From the NCBI GenBank assembly GCA_963802745.1, contig CAWDKL010000044.1:62001-126000 (forward strand): a stretch of 64,000 bases of DNA, given 5' to 3'. The stretch is from JAJPKK01 sp963802745 (GTDB lineage Bacteria; Pseudomonadota; Alphaproteobacteria; Rhizobiales; Xanthobacteraceae). The notes below the pieces were generated by a model. That model ran no database searches. It saw nothing but the letters and a program-made list of their open reading frames with translations, and was not told the origin of the DNA. The stretch's first letter is position 1; each line of letters opens with the position of its first letter. This document shows positions 26,079 to 34,537 of this stretch, in pieces. Position numbers and translations under genes: made by a program.

Positions 26079-27242
26079 TTAATAGGATCGGCTCCGGCCG
26101 ATTTCCGCATAGACGGCCAATATTTGCCGCGGGTCACCCGCCTTGGCGCAGAATGTCATGGCGTGCTCGCGGCCACGCCGCCCGATGGCGCGCAGCGCGG
26201 CGTCCGGTGCCGACAAGAGCTTAACCACGGCGGCCGCGAGCTCATCGTCCCGCCCGCTTGGAATGCGCAGGCCGGTCATGCGGTCTTCCGCAACGGCCGG
26301 CGGTGCCAGCACCAGTTCGGGTCCTGCGGCGAGATCGGAGGCGATGACCGGACGCGCCATCGCCATCGCCCGCAGCAAACTCCGCGGCGTGCCCTCGAGT
26401 TGGATGGACGACGACACCACGGCCACCGCCGCCCCGTAGGCGGCCGGCTGGTCGTCCGGGACGCCGGCGAATCGAATCACGTCGCCCGTGTTGGTCGCCT
26501 GCACGAGATCCCATAACTCACCGCTATAACCCGAATGGCCGTCGTCCTCGCCGACGAACACGAAGGCGAAATCCCGCAACCCCATGTCCTTGAGGCGGCG
26601 GGCGGCTCTGACCACGACGTGGTGTCCCTTCCGGCGCAGAATCCGCCCGACGACAAGGATAATCCGAACGTCTTTCTCGATTCCCCATTCGTTGCGCGCG
26701 GCATTGACTCGTTGGGACGTCACGCGCGCCGGATTGAAGTTGGCAACATCGACCCGCGACGGAATCACCACGATGCGTTCCGGCCGGATCGGGTGGCGCT
26801 TTGCGACCGCTTCGGCCAGTTGCTCGCTGGCGGCGACGATGCGGTCTCCGCGTGCCATCACGCCATTGTAGTAGCGCTTAAAAATGTTCTGGTCGCGAAA
26901 TCCGTTGTACCAGGTCGTTACGAAAGGCGTGCCGGTGACGCGGGCCGCCAGCAGCGCGCTCCAGGCCGGGCCGCGCGCCAGCGCGTGCACGACCGTGCAG
27001 CGATTTTCCAAGATGAGGTCTTTGAGCACGAAAGCATTGCGGGCGATCACCGCCGGATTGCGGCTCGCCATGTCGAGCCGCACCATTTTGGCGGCTCCGG
27101 ACGCCAGTCCCTGCTCGAGACGACCGCCGCCCGACACCACGATGGCGCGATGACCCTCCGCGCAGAGCATATCCGCGATCTCGACGGCACCGCGGCCGGC
27201 CGCGCCGTCCTCGATGGTCGGCACGGCTATCAGCACGCTCAT
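26079..27242 (-). CDS. Glycosyltransferase family 4 (GT-B) protein
   Basis: A 387-residue GT-B glycosyltransferase. The N-terminal half starts MSVLIAVPTIEDGAAGRGAVE, a Gly-rich loop, and has VVHALARGPAWSALLAA. The C-terminal half carries VVGRILRRKGHHVVVRA, the Glu-containing ARVTSQRVN and SSSIQLEGTPRSLLRAMAMA, a typical donor-binding EX7E-like region. Such enzymes build surface polysaccharide or lipopolysaccharide. The start is uncertain: ATG 27242 fits the conserved N-terminus but its ribosome-binding site is weak; the frame stays open to 27365. It stands alone, convergent with the secreted-protein gene. Confidence 0.85.
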   Translation of the reverse strand: MSVLIAVPTIEDGAAGRGAVEIADMLCAEGHRAIVVSGGGRLEQGLASGAAKMVRLDMASRNPAVIARNAFVLKDLILENRCTVVHALARGPAWSALLAARVTGTPFVTTWYNGFRDQNIFKRYYNGVMARGDRIVAASEQLAEAVAKRHPIRPERIVVIPSRVDVANFNPARVTSQRVNAARNEWGIEKDVRIILVVGRILRRKGHHVVVRAARRLKDMGLRDFAFVFVGEDDGHSGYSGELWDLVQATNTGDVIRFAGVPDDQPAAYGAAVAVVSSSIQLEGTPRSLLRAMAMARPVIASDLAAGPELVLAPPAVAEDRMTGLRIPSGRDDELAAAVVKLLSAPDAALRAIGRRGREHAMTFCAKAGDPRQILAVYAEIGRSRSY

Positions 27243-27570
27243 CGCCGCCGCGACCGGAACGACGCCCGGAATGGACGCATCCAAATACGCCGGACGCAAG
27301 ATGGCACTAGCCGGACGAACCGCCGTCGATGTTGACCCCAAAGCCCCACTCCCCCCGAACCGCACGTGCTACTTTCCCTCGCAGAACGGCTTTTTTTTGT
27401 TCGATCGCATAATTCCTTAACGTTTCTTCCGCTACCGGCGAGCGACCCGCCGGTGTGCCCTGATGCCGGATTCTGGGACCACCTGCCGCTGCGACGATCG
27501 GATAGATGATGCGACACCGTGACGATGCGCCGGCTGAACCGAAACACACCCGGCCAGCCGGCGTCCGCCA
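27243..27570. other. Divergent intergenic region with a T8 tract
   Basis: About 328 bp between two divergent genes and thus the likely site of two promoters. It holds a run of eight T at 27391-27398 without a stem in front of it. I see no open frame with coding character. Confidence 0.4.
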
Positions 27571-28365
27571 ATGACCAAATCGGTGGAATTTTTGGATGTG
27601 GGGCACGGCGCGGACGCCCGCAAGATCGCGGTGCGGCGCCGGTCCGGCACACCCCCCGGCCTCCTATGGCTTGGCGGCTTCAAATCAGACATGGGCGGCA
27701 TCAAGGCGGTCGCGCTCGATCGGTGGGCCGCCGCGCATGGGCGCTGTTGCGTACGCTTCGACTATTCCGGGCACGGCGAATCCACCGCTAAGTTCACAGA
27801 GGGCACAATAAGCCGCTGGTTTGAAGAAAGTGTTGCCGTATTCGAGACATTTTGCAGCGGTCCGCAAATCCTGGTCGGCTCGTCCATGGGGGGATGGCTG
27901 GCGCTGCTGCTCGCCCGCGAGATACGATCGCGCACCCCGCGGGGCAACGCGTCGCTTGCCGCGCTGGTGCTGATCGCTCCGGCGGTCGACTTCACCGAGG
28001 AATTGATCTGGAAGCGCTTGCCGGCCGCGGCGAAGCGGGAACTCCAGACCAGGGGAGTCTGGGAACGTCCGTCGCAATATTCGCAAGAGCCTTACCCCAT
28101 CACTGCCGGCCTCATTACAGACGGCCGCAAGCATCTCCTGCTCGGCGGATTGATCGAAACCGGCTGTCCGGTTCGCATCCTGCAGGGCGTCGCCGATCCG
28201 GACGTCCCCTGGCAGCATGCGATCGATCTGGTTGCCCGGCTAGCCCATGACGACGTGGTGCTGTCATTGGTCAAAGACGGCGACCATCGCCTGTCACGGC
28301 CCGAAGACATCGAGCGGCTGCTCGGCGCCGTCGCGGAATGTTGTGCCGTTGCGGCGCCCGCGTAG
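27571..28365 (+). CDS. Alpha/beta hydrolase (ABHD10-like)
   Basis: A 264-residue serine hydrolase. The oxyanion region is GLLWLGGFKSDMGG, and the nucleophile elbow GSSMGGWLAL carries Ser. Acid and base are in GVADPDVPW (Asp) and DGDHRLSRP (His). This arrangement and the FDYSGHGES segment resemble the ABHD10/palmitoyl-thioesterase group; the substrate is unknown. No signal peptide, so cytoplasmic. It is monocistronic in appearance. Confidence 0.85.
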   Translation: MTKSVEFLDVGHGADARKIAVRRRSGTPPGLLWLGGFKSDMGGIKAVALDRWAAAHGRCCVRFDYSGHGESTAKFTEGTISRWFEESVAVFETFCSGPQILVGSSMGGWLALLLAREIRSRTPRGNASLAALVLIAPAVDFTEELIWKRLPAAAKRELQTRGVWERPSQYSQEPYPITAGLITDGRKHLLLGGLIETGCPVRILQGVADPDVPWQHAIDLVARLAHDDVVLSLVKDGDHRLSRPEDIERLLGAVAECCAVAAPA

Positions 28366-28727
28366 CGGACCGGGATCGGCCGGGGTGGCACAACGCCTAA
28401 TCGGCGTGACCATCGCCGCCGGGGTTTGGGAGCTCGGGGCAATTGCGTTGCGCCGGTGTCGGGGTGCGTGCCATCATTTGTGCTCGCCGGGAGGCCATCG
28501 GCGCCAAGGTGAGTTCGCGTCTCAGTCTTGATACCAACGATTCCCTCGTTGATCGGACCGGGCGAACCATCCGGCCATTGCGCCGCGATGGTGCAACGCA
28601 CAAATATACAACCAGATTTGCGATTTATGCCAGTAGATATGAGGCGTGAGAATAGCCATTATGATCGCATGAGTTAGGCGCGAACGCGCCCGGTCAATGA
28701 ACCGCCAGACTCCGGCAGGAGGACATC
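28366..28727. other. Intergenic region, no gene seen
   Basis: About 362 bp after the hydrolase gene. Short open frames on both strands lack a ribosome-binding site and motifs. The last 60 bases, AT-richer, probably hold the promoter of the small secreted-protein gene. Confidence 0.35.
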
Positions 28728-28946
28728 ATGCACAAAATTCTCATCGTGGCCTCGGCGGCCGCCATGTTCCTTGCGTTGGCGCCGATCGGTGCGCAAGCCC
28801 AGGCGGCTCACCGTCCGGCTCTCGGCAAATCGGCCCATGTGGTGCGGACCGCGCCGCGGACCGCCATCGCCCCGAGCAGCGACATCACCAGCTTCTCGTC
28901 GTCATCGGCGCTGTCGATCGGCGTCAATCATCCGCCGAAGAAATGA
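28728..28946 (+). CDS. Small secreted protein, unknown function
   Basis: A 72-residue protein with a clear signal peptide (MHKILIVASAAAMFLALAPI, cleavage near AQAQA) and a short Ser/Thr-rich, basic mature part ending in NHPPKK. AGGAGG stands 5-6 bases before the ATG. No known domain. Small exported proteins like this recur in the window (33494, 38654, 49213). Confidence 0.7.
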   Translation: MHKILIVASAAAMFLALAPIGAQAQAAHRPALGKSAHVVRTAPRTAIAPSSDITSFSSSSALSIGVNHPPKK

Positions 28947-29166
28947 GCGATCGCCGCCCGGGTTGAAGCGCGCGTCGCGGCCCCTTGCCCAGATCGTGCC
29001 GCGCGCTGAAGCCCGGGCCGGCGTTTTCGATTTTTGCGGTCCCGTGTGTCGCGTGCCGAAACGACCTGTAGCCCCGGGGGACGACGCACGGTCGCTCCTC
29101 GCGCAAGATTGCCTCGCGGGACCACGCGGGGGCATATTCGACGATCTGTACCATCGAATAAGACCA

Positions 29167-30387
29167 CTAAACCTTGGCGCTCCTTTCATCGGGTGCAATT
29201 CGCGAGAGCCGCCATAGCGCCATGGCGCTCACCGTCAGTCCGATGGCGGCCAGCTGCAAGGCCATGCTCAGAGCTGCCACAGGGTCGGCCGAGCGCAGGT
29301 CAAGCAAGCCGGAGATCAGCGGGCCTGCGAGCTGGCCCAAGGCGAAAGCGGCGGTCATTCGACCGAGGATCGTGGCCGGATTATCAGGAGAAAGCGAACG
29401 GGCCTGCTGCAGTCCCAGCATGGTGATGACCATGAACGTCCCGCCCACGAGGAGCGCCGCAATCGCGATCGTGTCCAGGGAAAGCTGGATCGTCGGCAGC
29501 AAGACGCCTGCGGCCATCAACAGGTGGCTGCACGCCCAAACGCGTAGTCGATTGAAGCGATCGAGCAGCAAGCCGACCAGGATGGTGGAGACCGCCGCCG
29601 CAATCCCGAATATCGGCCACGCGAGGCCGAACAGCATGGGGTCATCGACGACCTCGCGGGCAAGGGCGGGCAAAAAGGTCGCCGGCAGTATGTAGCCGAA
29701 GCCGAACAGCCCGTAGCAGATAACGATGCCGGCGGAGCTCATCGGCCGTTCACCCGGATTTGAGGAATAGACGTCCCGAGGCGATGTTACGACTGGTTCG
29801 GCGGCCGCACGCCCGACGAGCAAGAGCGCCGGGGTGGCTATGATCGCTGCGGCGAGCGCGCCGAGCTCGACCCAGATATCTTGCGCGAGCACACCGGGCC
29901 GTGCGGCCAGGATGCAAAACAGGCCGACAATGGCCATGCCCAATCCGACGCCGGCGTAGACCAGTCCGGCAAGCCGAGGCCGACCCGCCCGCGCCAGCTC
30001 ACGCAGCGCCCAAGTGCTGGTTGCGACCAGCGTCCACGCGCTCATCACGCCCGCCACGAAGCGGAGTAGGAGCCAGATGGTGAGCCTGTCGGAGGCCCCC
30101 ATTGCGGCCGTTGCAATCGACGTTCCGGCCAGACTGGTCAGCATCAACGACGGCGACGACAGTCGCATCCGGCCGGCGACCAGCGCGCCTGCGAGGTAGC
30201 CGAGATAGTTGCTCGCGGCTAGCCACGCCCCGGCGCTCGCAGGGATTACTGCGTCCCGCACCATCAGCGGCAGCATCGGGGTGAACGCAAAGCGACCGAT
30301 GCCCATCGCGACGGCCAGCGCGCTGGCGGCAATGAAGCATGTCGTCGCGACGGATCGCGTGCCAGGGGAGCGGGCGGTCGTTGTCAT
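29167..30387 (-). CDS. YbfB/YjiJ-family MFS transporter
   Basis: A 406-residue major-facilitator protein with about 12 hydrophobic segments. GIGRFAFTPMLPLMVRD near the start is the hallmark of the YbfB/YjiJ group, whose substrates are not known. WLAASNYLGYLAGALVAG and the second-half GLLLDRFNRLRVWA loop fit a transporter. ATG 30387 (MTTTARSPG) is chosen; codons up to 30444 are also open. It is divergent from a LysR gene and shares its short promoter region, so it is probably the LysR target. Confidence 0.88.
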   Translation of the reverse strand: MTTTARSPGTRSVATTCFIAASALAVAMGIGRFAFTPMLPLMVRDAVIPASAGAWLAASNYLGYLAGALVAGRMRLSSPSLMLTSLAGTSIATAAMGASDRLTIWLLLRFVAGVMSAWTLVATSTWALRELARAGRPRLAGLVYAGVGLGMAIVGLFCILAARPGVLAQDIWVELGALAAAIIATPALLLVGRAAAEPVVTSPRDVYSSNPGERPMSSAGIVICYGLFGFGYILPATFLPALAREVVDDPMLFGLAWPIFGIAAAVSTILVGLLLDRFNRLRVWACSHLLMAAGVLLPTIQLSLDTIAIAALLVGGTFMVITMLGLQQARSLSPDNPATILGRMTAAFALGQLAGPLISGLLDLRSADPVAALSMALQLAAIGLTVSAMALWRLSRIAPDERSAKV

Positions 30388-30439
30388 GCGTCGCATCTGG
30401 CGCTTGCGACGAGCTTCGACAAATGAATTAATCTGATCT

Positions 30440-30462
30440 ATCATTCTCTAAATGAGAACGAT
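30440..30462. promoter_or_regulatory. Candidate LysR operator overlapping the regulator's own start
   Basis: ATCATTCTC-TAAAT-GAGAACGAT is a near-perfect 9-bp dyad (one mismatch) with a 5-base spacer in the gap between divergent LysR and MFS genes. The LysR ATG at 30452 lies inside it. A protein bound here could block both genes, fitting autorepression. The T-N11-A core expected of LysR sites is present in T44-to-A56-like spacing, but no promoter hexamers were assigned. Confidence 0.45.
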
Positions 30463-31375
30463 CGATCTCGAGTCGCTGAGAATTTTCCGCACGGTCGTGG
30501 ACGAGGGCGGCGTCGTGCGCGCGGCGGCCAAACTCAACCGCGTCCAGTCGAACGTCACCACCCGCATTCGCCAGCTCGAAGAGCATGTCGGTGCCCGCCT
30601 TTTCCGCCGCGAGGGTCGCAATGTCCGGCTTTCGGCGGAAGGCCAGAAGCTTCTCGGCTATGCCGATCGTCTGCTTCGGCTCGCTGACGAGGCGATGAAC
30701 GCCATGCGCACCGGCAAACCTATGGGAGTATTCCGGCTGGGCTCGCTGGAAAGCACGGCCGGCAGCCGCCTTCCGCCGCTGCTGTCCCGCTATCACGCGA
30801 TGTTTCCCGAGGTCGTCGTTGAACTGGCGACCGGAACGACCGGGGCGCTGATCAAGCGCCTGGCAAATTTCGAGATCGAAGCCGCCTTTGTCTCCGAGCC
30901 GTTTTGCGCGCCGCACCTCCAGGCTCGTCCCGTATTCGAGGAGGAACTCGTTTTGGTGACGTCGCGCAGGGTGGGAGAACTGTCGCGGCCGGCCGATCTT
31001 CGATCATCCACCTTGATCGCGTTCGCTCATGGCTGCTCCTACCGCAAGCGCGTCGAAGAGTGGCTCGCCACCGATAACATCGTCCCGGACCGGGTTCTCG
31101 AGTTCGCCTCCTATCAAGCCATCATCGCTTGCGTGGCGGCCGGGACGGGTTTTGCGGTGGTCCCGCGATCGGCTCTCTCCGACTTGCAATCGAGCAAGGG
31201 CATTCGCCGGCATGACTTGCCGAAGACGTATGCACAAAGCCGCACGCTCCTGGTGTGGAGCGGCGAGGTCTCGCCTGCCCTCAACGGGCTCATTTCTCTA
31301 TGTGCCGACAGCCAAGAAGAGCGGCAATTGCGCCATGAAGGGGCACGATCCGTGACTGCAACTGAAGCGCTATGA
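30452..31375 (+). CDS. LysR-family transcriptional regulator
   Basis: A 307-residue LysR-type regulator. The winged helix-turn-helix is at residues 5-65 (LESLRIFRTVVDEGGVVRAA, QSNVTTRIRQLEEHVGARLF). The effector-binding domain follows, with typical RLGSLESTAGSRLPPLL, a lengthy cofactor cleft and GTGFAVVPRSAL. Divergent from a YbfB-type transporter, which it probably controls. Its start codon lies in a palindrome, suggesting autoregulation. Confidence 0.92.
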   Translation: MRTIDLESLRIFRTVVDEGGVVRAAAKLNRVQSNVTTRIRQLEEHVGARLFRREGRNVRLSAEGQKLLGYADRLLRLADEAMNAMRTGKPMGVFRLGSLESTAGSRLPPLLSRYHAMFPEVVVELATGTTGALIKRLANFEIEAAFVSEPFCAPHLQARPVFEEELVLVTSRRVGELSRPADLRSSTLIAFAHGCSYRKRVEEWLATDNIVPDRVLEFASYQAIIACVAAGTGFAVVPRSALSDLQSSKGIRRHDLPKTYAQSRTLLVWSGEVSPALNGLISLCADSQEERQLRHEGARSVTATEAL

Positions 31376-31701
31376 TGCGACCACGCCATTTCAAACTCAA
31401 CACCCGCGCAACTGCGTACGATGACAGCGGCTGCGAACTGCGACCTCGCCCGAGAACATCAAAAATACGCCTCATCGCCTTCATCCTCGCCGCCATGGCC
31501 GCAAGCGCGCCGGTCGGTGCGCAGAGCTGGAGGGAATACGCGTACCCGAACGAGGGTTTTGCGGTCGCCTTTCCGGCCGAGCCCAAGGTCAAAACCACGT
31601 CTTACCAAGTTCCTCGCGGCCGCTTGGTCAACACGCGCATCTATTCCGTTGTGCAGGAGATTCTCGGATTTCTCGCAAACGATCTTTCCAAAGGCTGTTA
31701 G
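31372..31701 (+). pseudogene. Secreted-protein gene, apparently truncated
   Basis: A 109-residue product with a signal-like segment (LIAFILAAMAASAPVGAQ) and the start of a domain, SWREYAYPNEGFAVAFPAEP then VNTRIYSVVQ, that in longer secreted proteins of related bacteria runs for another hundred residues. Here the homology stops at about residue 95 and the frame ends soon after (ILGFLANDLSKGC). It overlaps the LysR stop by 4 bases (ATGA). I judge it a 3'-truncated remnant; an intact short protein is possible. Confidence 0.5.
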
Positions 31702-31722
31702 TTAGTTTTGATGTTCCCACGG

Positions 31723-33387
31723 TTACGACCATTGCGCGGCGTTGCCAGTTGCAGCGTTTCCATCCCGCTTCGGCCGCACCGCGTCGAGGCTGGTGGCGAC
31801 GACGATGAATTGCGGGCCTGGTCTGGCGAGGATGGCCGGAAGTTCGTTGAGTTCCTCCTTCGTTGCGATCCGCGTCACCGCAAACCCGAACGCTTGGCCG
31901 ATCAGGGCGAGGTCCGGATTGGCGAACATGGTGCCGACGGTGCGCCCCGGATAGTCGCGCTCCTGCTGGATCCAGATCGACGCATAACTGCGATTTTCCG
32001 ATACGATCACCTTGAGCGGCAATTTGCGCTCCATCGCGACCGCAAGCTCATTGCCGGTCATGAGAAAGCCGCCGTCGCCGACGAAGCAGATGACGGGCCG
32101 TTCCGGCGCGCGCAATCCGGCCGCGACCGCGGCCGGCACGCCGAAGCCCATGGCGCCCACGATAGGGGCGAGCAGCCGCTGCGGCGGCATGAACGGGATG
32201 ACCCGGTAGACCGGCGCCCCGAAGGTCCCGGCATCGACGGTGACGATGGCGTCCCTCGGCAGATGCCGCCCGACCAGCGTTACCACCTCCTCGAATGGCA
32301 CGCCGTCTTGGACATCGTAGCGACGCGGCGTCGCGATCCGGCGGCGTTCGGCCGCAAGCGCCTCGATCCATGCCTCGCGCCCGGCTTTGGGCGGCTCGCC
32401 AGGCGCGCCGAGTGCCTCCGTCACTTCCTGGGGATCGCAGGCGAGGGCAAGGTCGGCTGCAAAATGGGTTCCGATCGCGGCCGGATCCGGGTGCACGTGC
32501 ACGAGCCGCATCCGCGGACGCACCAGGTCCGGATACGTGTAGCCCTGGGAGGTGATGTCGGTGATGCGGGCGCCCAGCACCACGAGCAGATCGGCCTGCC
32601 GCAGCGCCGCCATCTGGGCGGGCGGATTGGCAAGGCCCATGTCGCCGGCATAGAGCCGGTGGGAGTTGTCGAACAAATCCTGCGAGCGGAACGAAACCAC
32701 GGCCGGGAGATTCCACTGCTCCAGGAATGTCCGCAGCGCTTCGCGTCCGTCGGGGCGGTCCAGCGCGCGGCCGCACAGCGCCAGAGGTCGCTCCGCCGCC
32801 ACGAGCCAGTCCCGCAGCGTCGCGATATCGGCGGGCGCGGGGGCGGCGCGGATCGCCGCTTGGGGAGCAACCGGGGCGGAACGGGTGGGGGCAGTGAGCA
32901 CGTCTTCCGGCACCGCGATCACCACCGGGCCGGGTGTGCCGGCAGTCGCGGTCTGGATCGCCCGCAGCATGGTCTCCGCCATGCGGGCCGGGTCGGTGAC
33001 CTCGGCGCACCATTTGGCGATCGACCCGTACATCTGCCGGTAGTCGATTTCCTGAAAGGAGTCGCGGCGCACATTGCACGCCGGCACCTGGCCGATGATG
33101 AGGATGAACGGCACTTCGTCTTGCTGGGCGGTGTGGACCGCGATCGCCGCGTTGCTGGCGCCGGGTCCGCGGCTTACGCAGGCGACGCCGGGCCTGCCGG
33201 TCAAGCGCGCATCGGCGATCGCCATAAAACCGGCGCCGGCCTCGTGACGGCACACCACGGTGTCGATGTCGGACCGGCCATAAAGGGCGTCGAGCAGCCC
33301 GAGATAGCTTTCGCCCGGAACGCAGAACACCCGGTCGATGCCGTTCGCCACCAGGCTGTCAACGATCAATTGTCCCGCCGTGCCCAT
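31723..33387 (-). CDS. Thiamine-diphosphate-dependent enzyme (acetolactate synthase-like)
   Basis: A 554-residue member of the acetolactate synthase/benzoylformate decarboxylase superfamily. The catalytic Glu is in CRHEAGAGFMA near residue 45, the middle domain carries the usual Rossmann-like region, and the thiamine-diphosphate motif GDGGFLMTGNELAVAMERK ends with its Asn at ENRSYASIW. The specific reaction is not decidable; no regulatory subunit gene (ilvH) is next to it, which argues against the biosynthetic IlvB. Other possibilities include oxalyl-CoA- or sulfopyruvate-type decarboxylases. Confidence 0.88.
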   Translation of the reverse strand: MGTAGQLIVDSLVANGIDRVFCVPGESYLGLLDALYGRSDIDTVVCRHEAGAGFMAIADARLTGRPGVACVSRGPGASNAAIAVHTAQQDEVPFILIIGQVPACNVRRDSFQEIDYRQMYGSIAKWCAEVTDPARMAETMLRAIQTATAGTPGPVVIAVPEDVLTAPTRSAPVAPQAAIRAAPAPADIATLRDWLVAAERPLALCGRALDRPDGREALRTFLEQWNLPAVVSFRSQDLFDNSHRLYAGDMGLANPPAQMAALRQADLLVVLGARITDITSQGYTYPDLVRPRMRLVHVHPDPAAIGTHFAADLALACDPQEVTEALGAPGEPPKAGREAWIEALAAERRRIATPRRYDVQDGVPFEEVVTLVGRHLPRDAIVTVDAGTFGAPVYRVIPFMPPQRLLAPIVGAMGFGVPAAVAAGLRAPERPVICFVGDGGFLMTGNELAVAMERKLPLKVIVSENRSYASIWIQQERDYPGRTVGTMFANPDLALIGQAFGFAVTRIATKEELNELPAILARPGPQFIVVATSLDAVRPKRDGNAATGNAAQWS

Positions 33388-33493
33388 TGCGATCGCTGTC
33401 GATTGATTGATTCACGCCACGAAACGGCGGGCGCCGGCATAGCCGGCCCCGACCGTACAGAATCAAAAATCGTCGTGAGGTGAAAAGGCGCGG

Positions 33494-33766
33494 TCAGGCG
33501 TGAACCGTGGGTCCGCGGTAGCCATGCTGGCGAGCCTCGCCCTCGCAGGCAAAACCCCCATGGGTGTGGCGGTAATGGGCATCCCCGGCGACGTGAAGCG
33601 TGCGCGTCCGGGTGTTGGCCCAGACGATGCGGTCGTTCGGGCAATGCTCGCGGGCACTATGCTCGGACCGGAATGTCTGAAGATGAGCCATGGACGTCGC
33701 GGCGCTTGCCGCGAAAGCACCGAATCCTGCCACGGCGACAGCGAAAGCTATTGTGACCAGCCGCAT
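33494..33766 (-). CDS. Small secreted protein (CPND-x-VW family)
   Basis: A 90-residue exported protein. After the signal (MRLVTIAFAVAVAGFGAFAA) come EHCPNDRIVWANTRTRTLHV and a YRHTHGGFACEGEA segment. This pattern of two Cys around a W/H/Y core recurs in many small uncharacterised proteins of Bradyrhizobium-like bacteria. ATG 33766 is chosen because the signal begins there. Function unknown. Confidence 0.65.
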   Translation of the reverse strand: MRLVTIAFAVAVAGFGAFAASAATSMAHLQTFRSEHSAREHCPNDRIVWANTRTRTLHVAGDAHYRHTHGGFACEGEARQHGYRGPTVHA

Positions 33767-33925
33767 TGACGTGTGTTCCTTGCATGAGCTGTTGGCGTTT
33801 TTGCGCCGCGCTTCTACCACAGACTTCGTCGTTGCGCGTAAGAGGGCAAATTCATTCCGGCGTGGCCGGTTGTGGCCGCCCGCTGTGGAAACCGGCCGAT
33901 CGCCCGATCCTTCCCACTCCGGTGA

Positions 33926-34537
33926 TCACGCTTCTGTGGGAACGGTCGCATCATATTCCGGGTGCTTGGCCCGGAAGGCGTCGAGCCAAGCCGGCAGTTT
34001 TGGAAAATCCGCGCGCCAGTCGATTTGCCGGCGGAGGTCGAGATAGCCGAGCATGCAGGCGGCCGTGAGCGTGCCGACGTCGAAGCGCGCCGGATCGGGC
34101 GGGGCCTTGGCGAAGGCCGCAACGGCGCGCTTCACCTTGTCGCGCTGGTACTCGACCCAGGGTGGATGGTGGATCGCGACCGGCCGATGCCGCGCTTCGT
34201 AAATGATCAGGATGCAGGCATCCAAGGCCCCGTCGCACAGCGCCTGCAAGGTGAGCGCATCGAGCCGTGCCGGCCAGTCGCGCGGAATCAGGACGCCGCC
34301 GCCGGCCGCATGATCGAGATATTCCAAGATGACGCGGCTGTCGTAGACCGCCTTGCCGTCGCCGGTCACCAGCACGGGAATCTTGCCGAGCGGATTGTCC
34401 CGCCGCAGCGGATCGTCCGGATTTGCCGCATCGGCCCGCGCGATCTCGATCTGGTCCGACAAGCCGAGATGCAGGATCGCCATGCGGATCTTGCGGGCGA
34501 ATGGCGACAGTGGCGAACCGCGTAAAATCATCATCAT
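33926..34537 (-). CDS. Glutathione S-transferase family protein
   Basis: A 203-residue GST. The thioredoxin-like N-terminal domain opens GSPLSPFARKIRMAILHLG with the SPF/R active-site turn, and carries NPLGKIPVLVTGDGKAVYDS, the cis-Pro and glutathione-binding region. An all-helical C-terminal domain follows. Three ATG codons occur in a row; the first overlaps the stop of the upstream molybdenum-hydroxylase gene as ATGA, so the two form an operon. Its substrate is unknown. Confidence 0.9.
   Translation of the reverse strand: MMMILRGSPLSPFARKIRMAILHLGLSDQIEIARADAANPDDPLRRDNPLGKIPVLVTGDGKAVYDSRVILEYLDHAAGGGVLIPRDWPARLDALTLQALCDGALDACILIIYEARHRPVAIHHPPWVEYQRDKVKRAVAAFAKAPPDPARFDVGTLTAACMLGYLDLRRQIDWRADFPKLPAWLDAFRAKHPEYDATVPTEA

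Noticed and set aside
27391..27398. Intrinsic terminator at the T8 tract
   Set aside because: No stem precedes the T-run.
31723..33387. Biosynthetic acetolactate synthase IlvB
   Set aside because: No ilvH next to it and no branched-chain genes nearby; the broader superfamily name is safer.
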